A DNA stretch of 64,000 nucleotides, from NCBI GenBank assembly GCA_948470475.1, contig OX419335.1, forward strand, positions 41,096,525 to 41,160,524, in the 5' to 3' direction. Under the pieces are notes generated by a model. It saw only the letters and a list, made by a program, of their open reading frames with translations. It ran no database searches and was not told the origin of the DNA. Positions 24,301 to 33,100 of the stretch are shown here, piece after piece; the first letter of the stretch is position 1, and every line of letters starts with the position of its first letter. The position numbers and the translations under genes are program-made. The DNA comes from Galaxea fascicularis. Lineage: Eukaryota; Cnidaria; Anthozoa; Scleractinia; Euphylliidae.

Positions 24301-27300
24301 TAAAGACGTTCTTAACTGACTCTCAGGCTGGGTATGTTCTTAGTATGTTCTAACAATTTTGGTTAATCTGAGCCTCAACGTTCATACATAAAAAGTGTAT
24401 TTTAAAGCACTGTAACGAAAGTTCTTCAGAAGGACTTTTAAATCAATTTTTCTTAACGCAAAAAAAGTAACTGAGGTAAATTCTAAACTGAATTGGCTGC
24501 AGACTTAAAAGGAACTTATCTATGCGGACAACAAAATTTTTTGAAGTCACGCCTGTGTGGTCCCATGAAACTGTTTCTCTTGTTGTCTAGAACGCGCCAA
24601 AGACTTGTTCAGAAAAATCGAACAAAGTCGAAAACACTTTAAAATCAATTACTGAAGTTAATGGACCAGCTAAAGTACTTTGCGATACACTCAAAACGAA
24701 AGAAGACTAACTGCGCTGTAGTAACGTCTCATGTTGGGAGTCCAAATACCGTGAGTATTTCTGCTTTGTTTTATCTAATCTTCGCTGGCATCGCTGCAAA
24801 ATATCGGTAGGTCTTACACGTCCTTCCTGTCGGAAATTGCTGCTAATATAAAACTCTTTATAGATTTACTTAAACAGATGAAAGGTTTTGGTAACAGATA
24901 AGCTCTTCAAGCACGCAAAGGTCCCCATTATGGTTTCTCACATCAACGCATCTATTATTAGACGACACTGCAGTAAACACAAAAATATTGAAATAACTTT
25001 ATAGTAACCTCCTTTCCGAAGGAGTATGAAGTATCAACAGTAGTGTGGTAATAACAATGTGGCTTTACAGCTTAAGGTGGCCGTGTCTTGCTTTTCTCAC
25101 CAACTGACGTTGACCCAGATGAAAACGGGAACTGTTTTTGGAACAAGAGGTGAAAATCGCCGCTTGTTCAAGTCTATATCACAAAGAAGGTTTTCAGGTG
25201 TTTCCATCACAACGAAAAACGATTTCAACAACAAGGTGATTATGGCACCTTTGAGAACACGTATAATACAAAGTTGTCACATCTTCGATGCATTCCATCA
25301 AAATCGCATCAAACGTCGAGACAAAATACAGAGTTTAAGACTAAACAAAACTCGGGTTTAATTTCTTCGATTCGTATCATTAAACATTATTCTTTTAAGA
25401 CCAAGTACCCTTGGCTCCTTGGCAATCAAGGTGTGCTTTATCTATGAGTCTAAACAACTGCATGGAGGCGACTTGTCAGTCTGCCGACATTCACCTTACA
25501 GGACGAGTTCAAAACTAGAACAAAAATCAATCTGTGAAAATATCAACAAAAGCAAATTGAGAGTCAAACTTTTTTTGTCGAAGAGCTTCCGTTTGAATAA
25601 TATCGTCCCTGGCCACAGCTTCTTTCATTCAAATAGTGAGAGTCGAGCCTCCTTGCTAATTTCGACTCATTTCAACTCACTTTTTCGATAGCTTATTTTC
25701 TAACGTTAAGTAACGTTTTGGTGATGTATCCCTACCAAAATTGTTCTCTGTAAGGATATAATCATTTGACTCGAAACATGAATTAAACGTAAGTCGTAAT
25801 TCTGTCTGCGCTATCTTTAGTATGCAACTCTTAGACCGCGCGACTCTGAACCCCCGACAGCTTCACCTATCTTAAGCGCCGTACACTAACAGATAACCCT
25901 TGTTTATCATAAGGTCATTGCATTGTAACTTAAACCTAAAGAGAATTGGAACCACACTGCAAAGATAACCTAGAAAAAATCTAGAGCATTGTAGCTTAGA
26001 ATTGCTGGCCTTCAACACGCTGAATACCTCATTCTCGTACAAGGTCTAAACTAGAGAGAGAAAAATATATTGACAATTCTAAAATCTACCAGTTTTGGTA
26101 GAGATCCGTTGTTCTCTTCATTTCTTTTGCGACAAATAATTTATTCCATGCAAATTATTTAGATTCGTTTGAAGTGAAGTTGAAACTGCTTTCGCCGGGC
26201 AAGATCTGCGCTTTTACTACGGTTCTCAACAAAGCAATGGTCTTGGTAATCAGTTTAGTTCTGGCTTTGTTTGTAAAAATTGTTTACTCGGCTAGCTGTC
26301 TTTTGGTAGAACCTTGCAAGGATCCAGTGAAAGAAAATATATATTTGCCACCAGTTTAGTTCAAAGTAAGATTTCTAAGGTGCAAAACTAATCAGTTTAG
26401 TTTAGGCTTCATGAGTTATAATAGTAGGTCCCTTGAAGCAATCAGGTTGATTTTTGGGTTTAACAAGACAAGCTCAAGTGTAATTTATCTTTGTATTGAA
26501 CGCGGCCACGCTGAAAGCCTACAAATACAGCGTGAATGTCAATTTTTGAATCGACTGTTTCGTGTTATGAGTACTTTAGCAAAACAAAAGAGTGGTGACA
26601 TATTGGAAGCGAAAGTTAATTTCCTCCATTCGTTTCCAAGTGGACCTTCATCAAAAATGATCCATGGCTCTCTTTGGAGAGATAACCTCAAAGCAGAATC
26701 TATTATAATTCTTGTTTCAATACCATTAAAACATTTCAAGACTTCAGAATAGGCTTTAGCGAACCGAGCAAAGTAAGAAGGTGACTATAACATGCACGTC
26801 CGGTTGGAAATCAGACAAGTCTTTTTATATCGACATTCAAATGACTACAGCTCAAACACGGATGGAACTCAAGCTGTGTAAATTGTAGAATTACTCACTG
26901 ACCTCAGTTAAACATAACCAGATTAGCTTGCTCGATTTCTTAGATCATAAGCAGTGTCCGTAATTATTTTAACCCAGAAAGCTGGAATTTTCGAATCCGA
27001 GTCTCCGAGAAGTATCCTGGTAGCTTTCGATTGTTTTTCACAAAAAGACCTTGGTTGTTAACTCACATCTGTCGCGGTTCTGTATTTGGGGGGAATAGTG
27101 GAAAGAGATATTTCTTTTTCCTGAGAAAATAACAAACGAAAGATTCCCAGATCTCTAGTCCAAAAAGCCAAGTAAGGCTTAATAAATAATTCACATTTCG
27201 TTTGATCAGAATTTGTAGCCGGTAAGCAAAGCTGAAATTCAAACTCCAGGCTGCCAGCAAAATGTGGGGCTAAACGTTGATCTCTCTATGTTTTTCGGTA

Positions 27301-29836
27301 TGTTTTCTTGTTGCTTTTAGTGAGCTTAACTGGAATAATTCGCAAATGGATCAGTGGAAATAAAGACTGTGTGTCTAAACCGCTTCAAAGAGGTCGCCGA
27401 TGTTACAATGAAGACTTTTTTCAACTTTTTTTCGAAAAGCAAGTGAGCACGTGTGGATGTGTTAGAGCTGCCTTGTTGTCAGTAATTACAGTGTTTTTCT
27501 TTCGATCCTATATTTCCGGATAATTCGTCACCTACTTCAAGAACAAAAAGTGTGGAAAGGTTGGGAAGCCAGATAACTTCAATTCACCCGACCGTGTGTT
27601 TTTACCTACTCATAATTTATGGCCGCTTTTGAAGTCGAACACTGCTAAGCCGAAGTAAGTGTTTCGCGGAAAAGTTTGATCTGTTTTCTGGCAAGAGCTG
27701 TTTTGACTCACTTTTAACTCTTTGAAACGATCTCAAACATTTTTCATGTCATATTGCTTCGCTGTCAACGAAAGAAAAAGAGAAATCCGCGCTCCAATTT
27801 TCTGGGTGCTCAAACCAGAAATCAGTGAATATGCTAACACATTCTAAAGCAAATAGCTATCAAGGCGGCTTCGTTTTAAGTTTCAAATTTCCAAGGCAAC
27901 ACAGTTTTATTGTGAAGAACGCAAAATAGGAAAACTGGCCTTTAGGCACTGAGAGTAGCAGTAATATTGAATTGAAATAAACAGAGCTAAGAAGAACGGT
28001 TTTGATCGAAATAACTCTCTCCCCAGAACATTTAATGGTCTTGTGTGATTGACAATGGTAATAGATCCGTTCTTGGACAAACATTCAATTATGAAAATAA
28101 AAACTACGCCGCTAACGCGATTCTTCAGGGACAAATTTTACGCCAAATGAAGAAAGGGTCTTCTCGTGGAAAAATGACTGTATGCAACAAAGCGCTACTC
28201 TTTTCAAAGTGTAATTAGTAATCATTTTTAGACCTCTATTATTAGCAAAGTAATATATTGTAAGATAATTTAAATGTTGCATTCAGGTCTCGTTTACCGT
28301 TAGTACAACCGGACCAAATGAAAAATTTTCATTGCAATATTCAAGTTGCCTCGACTGTTTTATAAAATGAGTCTCTATAGTGCTTTCAGCGAAATTAAAG
28401 TTTGAGCAATCTCTTCCTAATTTGAATTCTACCACGAAAATAAGCTGATGAGTGTAAAGAAACAAAAAATTAATAAAGTTTAAAGAAATTTTCCTATATC
28501 TTCTGTGAGGTTTCTCAGTTTTCCCAATTGTCTCGTTAACGGTTGAACTTTATTCCTTGTGAAGTCATTGTGCTAGTGGTGAACAGAACGCAAGCGACAA
28601 AATTGTTATAAGTATTCCCAACCATTTCGCGCAACGAAAAAATTCTTTAAAACAAATCATTCAGAGAAAAATTGGACTGCTATTTCAAAGCTTCAAATTT
28701 AAAAACTGACGCAAAAATGGAAAACAGTCTACACCGTACAAGAAGAATAGCGGAAGAGAGCTATCACATGAAGAGGCAAGTTTGATTAACACATTCAAAG
28801 GAACTTCCTGTTGGCGAGCTGTTGCTTGTGGAAACTGTGAGATCGTGAACATTTGAACGCGAAAATTAAAAACTGAGCGAGTATAAGTATCGCTCAGCAC
28901 GTTTCGACACGTTAATCACATTAAAAGGGAGAAATAAGTCGAGAAAACCCAATAATTATTCATATTTTCTGGAATCGGTAGGCGGCCTAGCGCTTTAGAT
29001 GTTCAAAGGAGACCGATGCATACATAACGTGTATATGTTTAGTACAATGATGTAAATAGAGTTTTGGACCATCGCTGCGTGCTGATCGAAAGTTCGAAAG
29101 TTATATTTCACTTGCAGTAAAATAATTTCAGAAAATTTACTGCATCATGAAGCCAAAATCGGGCTTTTGAAAGAAATATTGACGTTATTGAATGGACGAA
29201 AAATCTGAAATTGCTTCGGGCGATAGCCGGACTTCGTGACACACAGAAACGGACGTTTCAGTTAGGGGCAGACAGAGACTCCTTGTTGATTTCATAAATT
29301 ACAAATAGCTTGAAATCGGCTGCAAGCCTTACGAACCATAATCTAGAGGACTCAGAGAAAAAAATTTTAATCAGGAAAATGTTCAATGGGATCGGGAAAA
29401 TGAAAATGTGGTCAAGAAACGCGACGTTTCTTAACCGCTCCGCGGCTCAGCCGTGCAGTGTAAAGTTCTGAGTTCGGTTGCTAATGTACTTACTTTTCGT
29501 AGTCGGTTCTACAGTAGAGCTTTCTGTCTTTACTAAAGCAGGACCTTGATAGAGTATTCCTGCATATACAGCACTGCAAGCAGCTTTCATGCCATGGCTC
29601 GTCCATCACTTTCATCACAAATCGGTCCTCGATCGGCTCCTGGCATCCCGTACACACACTCATGTGTCTTTGACTTCCATTTTGTCCACAGCTAGCTTTC
29701 CCTGCTGACAGATCATAGAGCGGCAGCGTTAGATGAGGGCGTAAAGAGCAGCACGCGCTTCAAACGCACCCTCAGCAATGTGCCACTAACCGATTATTTT
29801 CGGCACCTTCCGGTGGCGTCTATCTTCCATAGTCAT
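14492..29836 (-). CDS. Lmx1: LMX1-class LIM-homeodomain transcription factor, exons joined
   Basis: Coding exons in order are 29791-29836 (proximal first exon), 29494-29701, 20893-21131, 19527-19729, 18633-18710, 15730-15832 and 14492-14865. All introns are GT-AG, all phases agree, and the product is 416 residues. Domains: LIM1 (C-x2-C-x17-H-x2-C-x2-C-x2-C-x16-C-x2-D), LIM2 (same pattern, x18 and x18), an acidic/basic linker, a homeodomain with WFQNQRAK, and a Pro/Met/Gln-rich tail. Motifs [28 protein letters not shown] and SSKPCRKV are diagnostic for LMX1 rather than other LIM-homeobox classes. Vertebrate LMX1A and LMX1B are about 380-400 residues. They are nuclear DNA-binding regulators of patterning and neuron identity that use LDB co-factors through the LIM domains. 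A distal alternative first exon lies near 36.1 kb. Confidence 0.9.
15001..15138 (-). mobile_element. tRNA-like SINE, copy 1 (minus)
   Basis: On the minus strand, the head GGCTTTGATAGCTCAGTTGG (A box) pairs its first seven bases with CAGAGCC. The D arm GCTC/GAGC is intact, and the B box GGGTTCGAATC is present. The tail TGAAATTTTTTCAGGTCTCT...GCATTTGCATTAATGACTG is shared with copies 2 and 3. The anticodon stem has a 9-base loop and position 33 is not T, so it is a SINE head, not a working tRNA. Confidence 0.75.
15151..15270 (+). mobile_element. tRNA-like SINE, copy 2 (plus, head-truncated)
   Basis: It starts within the T arm (GTTCGAATCCCGCTCAGAGC) and runs through the common tail to GACAACTAACTTTCATT. 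It lies head-to-head with copy 1, so 15001-15232 is one long inverted repeat. Confidence 0.7.
15341..15512 (+). mobile_element. tRNA-like SINE, copy 3 (plus, full head)
   Basis: The tRNA-like part spans 15341-15414: acceptor GGCTTTG/CAGAGCC, D arm GCTC/GAGC, T arm GTGGG/CCCGC. The anticodon stem CTCCA/CGCAG is broken. The same tail as copies 1 and 2 follows to 15512. All three copies lie inside the last Lmx1 intron. Confidence 0.8.
15730..15832 (-). CDS. Lmx1: Lmx1 exon 6, homeodomain end
   Basis: The acceptor TTTTCACAG and donor AAAT|GTAAGC bound 103 bases. It begins IKKLARRNN, completing the homeodomain helix-3 tail ([15 protein letters not shown]). It continues with a Ser/Arg/Lys-rich stretch that includes [14 protein letters not shown]. 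Confidence 0.9.
15972..16097. repeat. 126-bp near-perfect palindrome
   Basis: Arms of about 60 bases, from GGGTACATATATACGTTGTG to its inverse CACAACATATATATGTACCC, differ at only a few positions, with a spacer of about 6 bases around 16034. The arm sequence GTGGAACAGAG recurs unpaired near 16340 as CTCTGTTCCACCAC. Confidence 0.9.
16153..16225 (+). mobile_element. tRNA-derived SINE head (second family)
   Basis: The acceptor stem GACCTCG/CGAGGTC is perfect. The D arm is GCTT/GAGC and the T arm GTGGG/CCCAC is perfect, with B box GGTTCGATTCC. The anticodon stem ACAGT/ATCCG does not pair, so this is a SINE head. A non-tRNA body follows to about 16370, ending at the CTCTGTTCCACCACTGGTAC motif that also forms the adjacent palindrome. 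Confidence 0.65.
16509..16940 (+). mobile_element. 3' end of a LINE (CR1/L2-like) with TTA-repeat tail
   Basis: The frame reads [20 protein letters not shown] and then [17 protein letters not shown], the conserved extreme C-terminus of CR1/L2-type reverse transcriptase proteins. A short 3' UTR follows with AATAAAGTTTATTGTTATTA and a (TTA)n tail at 16898-16940, as expected for a 5'-truncated LINE insertion. It is in an Lmx1 intron. Confidence 0.7.
17019..17093. repeat. Inverted repeat around TCCAATTATCCAGG
   Basis: GGGTGTCCAATTATCCAGGT and CCAATTAAAC are mirrored by TAATTGGATACCTG and TTGGACACCTA, forming a hairpin of about 75 bases. It sits just downstream of an end (CGTATCTCTAACAAAATT at 16941) that is shared with the MITE at 46767. 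Confidence 0.6.
17168..17870 (-). pseudogene. C-terminal fragment of an R2/NeSL-type non-LTR retrotransposon (zinc knuckle and endonuclease)
   Basis: The minus-strand frame from about 17843 has [17 protein letters not shown], a C-x2-C...H-x4-C knuckle ([18 protein letters not shown]), and a PD-(D/E)xK-type endonuclease block with RVDARIID and ITLEMSCPW. Known: this knuckle plus restriction-like endonuclease order marks R2/NeSL/CRE-type LINEs. A TAA at 17343-17345 interrupts the frame. The reading then continues as [17 protein letters not shown] and shifts frame to a tail that ends with TGA at 17168-17170. The frame is closed by TAG just upstream of 17870. It is therefore a broken, 5'-truncated copy in an Lmx1 intron. 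Confidence 0.75.
18195..18308. repeat. AT-rich trinucleotide microsatellite (TAA/ATT)n
   Basis: Runs of AATAAT switch to long (TTA)n/(ATT)n. It is bordered by AT-rich sequence and lies about 330 bp from the Lmx1 homeodomain exon 5. Such tracts are often LINE tails or simple expansions. Confidence 0.9.
18395..18612. mobile_element. MITE family M1, copy 1
   Basis: Shared blocks are AAAGCAATTACTCTGA, CGCGGGAAAATGCG, GATTGGTTTT, TTCTCATTGGCTGAGAAAG and TTTTGTCAACCAATCACAGA. The same blocks occur at 20490-20680 and 56400-56640, so three dispersed copies are present in the window. Confidence 0.65.
18633..18710 (-). CDS. Lmx1: Lmx1 exon 5, homeodomain helices 2-3
   Basis: The 78-base exon is too short for ordinary ORF detection. 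The acceptor GATAAAAG and donor AAG|GTAACT bound exactly 26 codons, starting [11 protein letters not shown] and ending [12 protein letters not shown]. This is the recognition helix; W48, F49, N51 and R53 of the homeodomain are all present. The phase is 0 on both sides. Confidence 0.95.
19527..19729 (-). CDS. Lmx1: Lmx1 exon 4, linker and homeodomain helix 1
   Basis: The acceptor TTTCTTTGTAG and donor AAAG|GTAAGC bound 203 bases. It encodes a charged linker ([20 protein letters not shown]), then [19 protein letters not shown] and [10 protein letters not shown]. The block KRPRTILT...SSKPCRKV is characteristic of LMX1. Confidence 0.94.
19905..19975 (-). mobile_element. tRNA-derived SINE head, minus strand
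   Basis: On the minus strand GATCAGCGTAGTTGGATAGT (A-box-like) and CAGTTCGAAAACCGG (B-box-like) are spaced as in a tRNA head. Several positions are mutated. It is in the Lmx1 intron between exons 3 and 4. Confidence 0.5.
20115..20260. mobile_element. MITE with TAGGTGGTTT termini
   Basis: TAGGTGGTTTTCACG at the left is mirrored by GCAAACCACCTA at the right. The interior carries GCCGCCATGCTGGTGG, related to the GCGGCCATATTGG block of the 1523 element. Confidence 0.55.
20490..20690. mobile_element. MITE family M1, copy 2
   Basis: It shares GAAGCAATTATATG, CGCGGGAAAATGTGCGCATG, CCATTGGTTGAAAAGTGGCG and CGAGTTTTGACAACCAATCA with copy 1. It lies immediately upstream of Lmx1 exon 3 in the intron. 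Confidence 0.65.
20893..21131 (-). CDS. Lmx1: Lmx1 exon 3, second LIM domain
   Basis: The acceptor TTTCTAAG and donor GAAA|GTGAGT bound 239 bases. It encodes [18 protein letters not shown], then EFVMRAL...[11 protein letters not shown] and LYCRED. The eight zinc ligands are CC/HC and CC/CD, all intact. A Ser/Pro/Gln linker ([12 protein letters not shown]) follows. Confidence 0.95.
21859..21981. mobile_element. Foldback MITE around GATATTTGTCC
   Basis: GCTCGGATATTTGTCCGCGG and ACATTATCTGTTCCT on the left are mirrored by AGGAACTGATAATGCC and GGACAAATATCCAAGCA on the right. The centre holds a second inverted pair, CAATTTTCC/GGAAAATTG. Confidence 0.7.
21982..29493 (-). other. Large Lmx1 intron 2, no recognised content
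   Basis: About 7.5 kb of AT-rich sequence separates the two LIM exons. I found no exon, RNA gene or recognisable transposon protein here. Open frames at 25059-25361 and 26411-26752 are short, lack recognisable domains and look like chance. Enhancers are possible but cannot be seen by eye. Confidence 0.6.
29494..29701 (-). CDS. Lmx1: Lmx1 exon 2, first LIM domain
   Basis: Donor AAAA|GTAAGT at 29493. The exon reads [20 protein letters not shown] and then the LIM1 domain with [11 protein letters not shown] and [10 protein letters not shown]. The acceptor is a tandem TCAGCAG, so the exon may start at 29701 or 29704 with one alanine/glycine-level difference. An internal Met lies at 29663. A CTAAC branch-point-like site sits about 30 bases upstream of the acceptor. 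Confidence 0.9.
29791..29836 (-). CDS. Lmx1: Lmx1 candidate proximal first exon
   Basis: ATG at 29836 reads [15 protein letters not shown] and ends one base into a codon at a GTTAGT donor. That is the phase required by exon 2. The intron would be only 86-89 bases. A TATA-like TATTTAAATATA lies about 75-90 bases upstream. Vertebrate LMX1 also has a short N-terminus before LIM1, which favours this exon, but the donor is non-optimal. Confidence 0.45.
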
Positions 29837-29912
29837 CGGGAACGACTGTCGGGCGCTGACAATCGTCCGCAACCCACAACTACACAAACTCGGCCGAGGC
29901 TAGCTCCGCGTG

Positions 29913-29924
29913 TATTTAAATATA
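29913..29924 (-). promoter_or_regulatory. TATA-like box upstream of Lmx1 proximal exon
   Basis: TATTTAAATATA lies about 75-90 bases upstream of the candidate start codon, within a locally CpG-richer segment (29.6-30.25 kb). This is inferred from position only. Confidence 0.3.
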
Positions 29925-30199
29925 GTAACTGGCAGAAATATTTTATCCTGTGATTCCTTCGCCTGGAGCTAATGGCGTACAGTTGCAAAAGCGCCACAAT
30001 ATTGTTGTGTGTGTAATTGTTTCTGCGTGCGATTGACTTCTCTGCTTTTGTAGTTTACAGTCTATGATTCTCGCAAGGGACACGGCGAGCCCGCCATCCA
30101 CCTGTTTGGTTAATCGGAAGACGGACTTGTTTCCTCAATTCGGCCGGAATTTACAAAGATGGATCGAGTGAGTGGCGCGTTGAATAATTCGCGCGCGAA

Positions 30200-33100
30200 T
30201 CTGAATTATCTGAAAGTCGTCGTAGCTGTCTAGCGAGCTGCTTCGATTCAAAGCAGGCCCTCCTCCATCGATCTGACACCTCAACAACTAAGCTATTGGT
30301 AGGAAGGGCGGCGAGGCGTCTTTTTTATTGTCTTCTCTTTAATGACACATGACAGTTTGATTGATCGTTATGTGACCAACCAGGAATAACAGGCCACGGT
30401 GTCCACGTGCAAAAAAGGCAAATAACACCATCGCGAAGGAAAAAACTTTCAGTGTATTCATAACGCAACGGCTGGAGCCTTACACAGCTTGCGTTCGAAC
30501 TACCTGATCTCTCTCTCAAAGCGAAGGTTCTCTAATCAATAATGGCATCGAAATAATTGGTTTACAAAGGCTTATTATAATACGATCCTGAATTGGCGAG
30601 GGTCACAAACAAACCTTCCGTATTCGTCTCACCGGAAAAAAAGGAGAAACGAAAATCGCTTGCAATCATGCCACAGAGAGGATGTTTCAGAAGAACTGCT
30701 GAGTGCAAAATACACGTGCGAAAATCGAAACATATCCGCACATGCCACCTGCGGTCCAACAATTGTTTGGCATGTCGAAAGAAAAAAAAAAGAGATCTGG
30801 AGAAAGAGAGGAAGGGAGAAATAATAACTCAAACACACGCTGGGCATTTTTACAATCCTTTCTTTTGTTAGCAGGTTTGCTGCTTTACTAAATATGCACC
30901 AAACAAGAGGAATTAGTTTGGAGTGGAATATTTAGTCGTTTTGACTAGCGTTGCGTTATTTCAAAAATTTTCCTGTCACGTTTGTAATTATATTGATGGA
31001 TTGTTGACAGGTAAAGCTGTCGCTCACAAGTGGTTCAGCGGTTGAGCCGTTCACGCCCGTGAAATTCGATACCGCCAATTGAACCTATTTGGCGGCTCTA
31101 CACAATGCAAAATCTCATGGGCAATTGGGTTCGTTTTCACCCCATTCTTTCCACAAGCTCAAACAATTGAACCGCAGTAGATATGGCGGAGACCTCTTGA
31201 AAACTAAATGAAACGCGTAAGTGTAGCTTTAAGGTCAAGGTACGTGTCAATTGATCTACAGCCGGTTGATTGTACACCGTTCCATGAACGTATGCTGCAA
31301 CACTAAAATATTTTTCTTTGTGCTTAAACTGCACGCCGCGGTATTTTTATGGGGTAAAAATGGTCATTTAACCGTTAAAACTAATCCTTTGTTTCGACAC
31401 GGTTGAATGAGGTCGGTTTCTTTGATTTCGCTCGCTTATTTTCTGTATTCGAATAACTCGCTTTCGGCGTTGACATACTAACTTCAACTTCCGAAGGTTT
31501 TGTTCGCTTGATACGCAACCAGGCCAAATCGCCTTCTGCTTGTAAACAAACCTTTTTGTTGGAAAAGAAATAATTGTTGATACGAGAATTGTACTTTTAT
31601 CTCCTTGGACTGCCGGAGCTTTGTTAAGGGCATCCTTCATCTTCTTCCGATGTGTCTTTGCTTGCAAGTAATTGCTCTTCGGACTCCCTCGTCCTTAGGG
31701 TCTCCTTAGTCTCGAAACAACAAACACTCTACGAATTATAAGCAGCGGTTTTATGTTTTGACTCGCTTTAAACAGTCCTCTTAGCAGAAGCTATTTCGGG
31801 CGAGTGAATGGATCTAATTAAGTGGCTTCTCGTAATTTCATCCTGGTAATTACTCACTATTGATTTCTAAAGTGGTTAATACTGGAGCTGGATAGCTAAT
31901 GACAACAGTTCAAACTGAGAACGAAAAACCGAATAGCGGCGCCCGGATGCATTCCACACTTGCAAAAGTGCAACTTTTATCTTCAACTCAAGAGGTTTGC
32001 CCGGTTCACAACCGACTCTATTGTTCCTTTCCCGATCCCCTGGCCAAGCCGCAGATAACAAAAATATTTTATCGCGTTCATGAGAATGACGTGTGTTATT
32101 GCATCCAACCAAAGTTACCTTGATTTGGCCAAGAACAACCAACTATTCTCAACACCAGAGAACTTTTTAATTTCACATTATGTTTACGTGTATAGTTTCT
32201 CAAGTGAGCAAATTATTGTGGTTAAATACACACTTATAAACCATCACGCCTCTTAAAGAAATAACAAATTGATTGAGCGGCGGTAAATCTTTCATCTCGA
32301 CTGCTCACCGCCAAGTCGGCAAAACAGACTTTAGCAGGGGGCAGTTTGATAGTGGTCTTTGAACTTGGCTTTGATTTATCTTTTCTGAACGCATTCGCAC
32401 GGTCAAAACTCCAGTTTCGGAACAAAATTTGGGCATTTTTGAAGCGGTAATGCTCTAGAATAAATAAAATAGCTATTAAGCTATTCCAATCGAAAGTGTT
32501 TGTACTTTACTTCAGGCGAAATTTATGAGTGGTGTCTATATGAACGACGGAAAAACTCGGATTGTATTGTCGTGACATTTCGTTTTCTTAATTTTTCCGT
32601 CATTGAAAATCGGTTTGGTGGGGGTTTTGTGCTAGGTCAAAGAGTAGAAAGGGACTGAAAGAAAGCGGAGAAGAATTGCGCTTGGGTATAATTAGCAATA
32701 GAAAACACAAAGTAGACGGCTGGTATTCAACAAAATCCATTGTTTTTTCAGCAGATTAAAAGCCGCCCGTTGGAGATGTAGATTCACTTCAAATAAATGA
32801 TGCTTCCTCTTACAGTCTCATTTTTTATCAGACAATTTTTTATCCGCTGAAAGTCATTTCTCAAAGAGATGTTCATGCTGCGGTCGCAAATGCCCGCGAG
32901 CTTACATGAAAAAATTAATGACTTGAGGCTTCGTTCCACGATGTCGGAAGTCACTGGACTCAAAGGGTAATGTTATGCTAAAATATTTCAAAAGGTTCTC
33001 TCAGATTGCAGCTGCTGTGGTAACTGTTCTGTGTCCCCATAAACGCTGGAAAAAGGTGATCATTTTTGAAAGTCTAGTGTTGAAATTGTACTTTTGTTTC

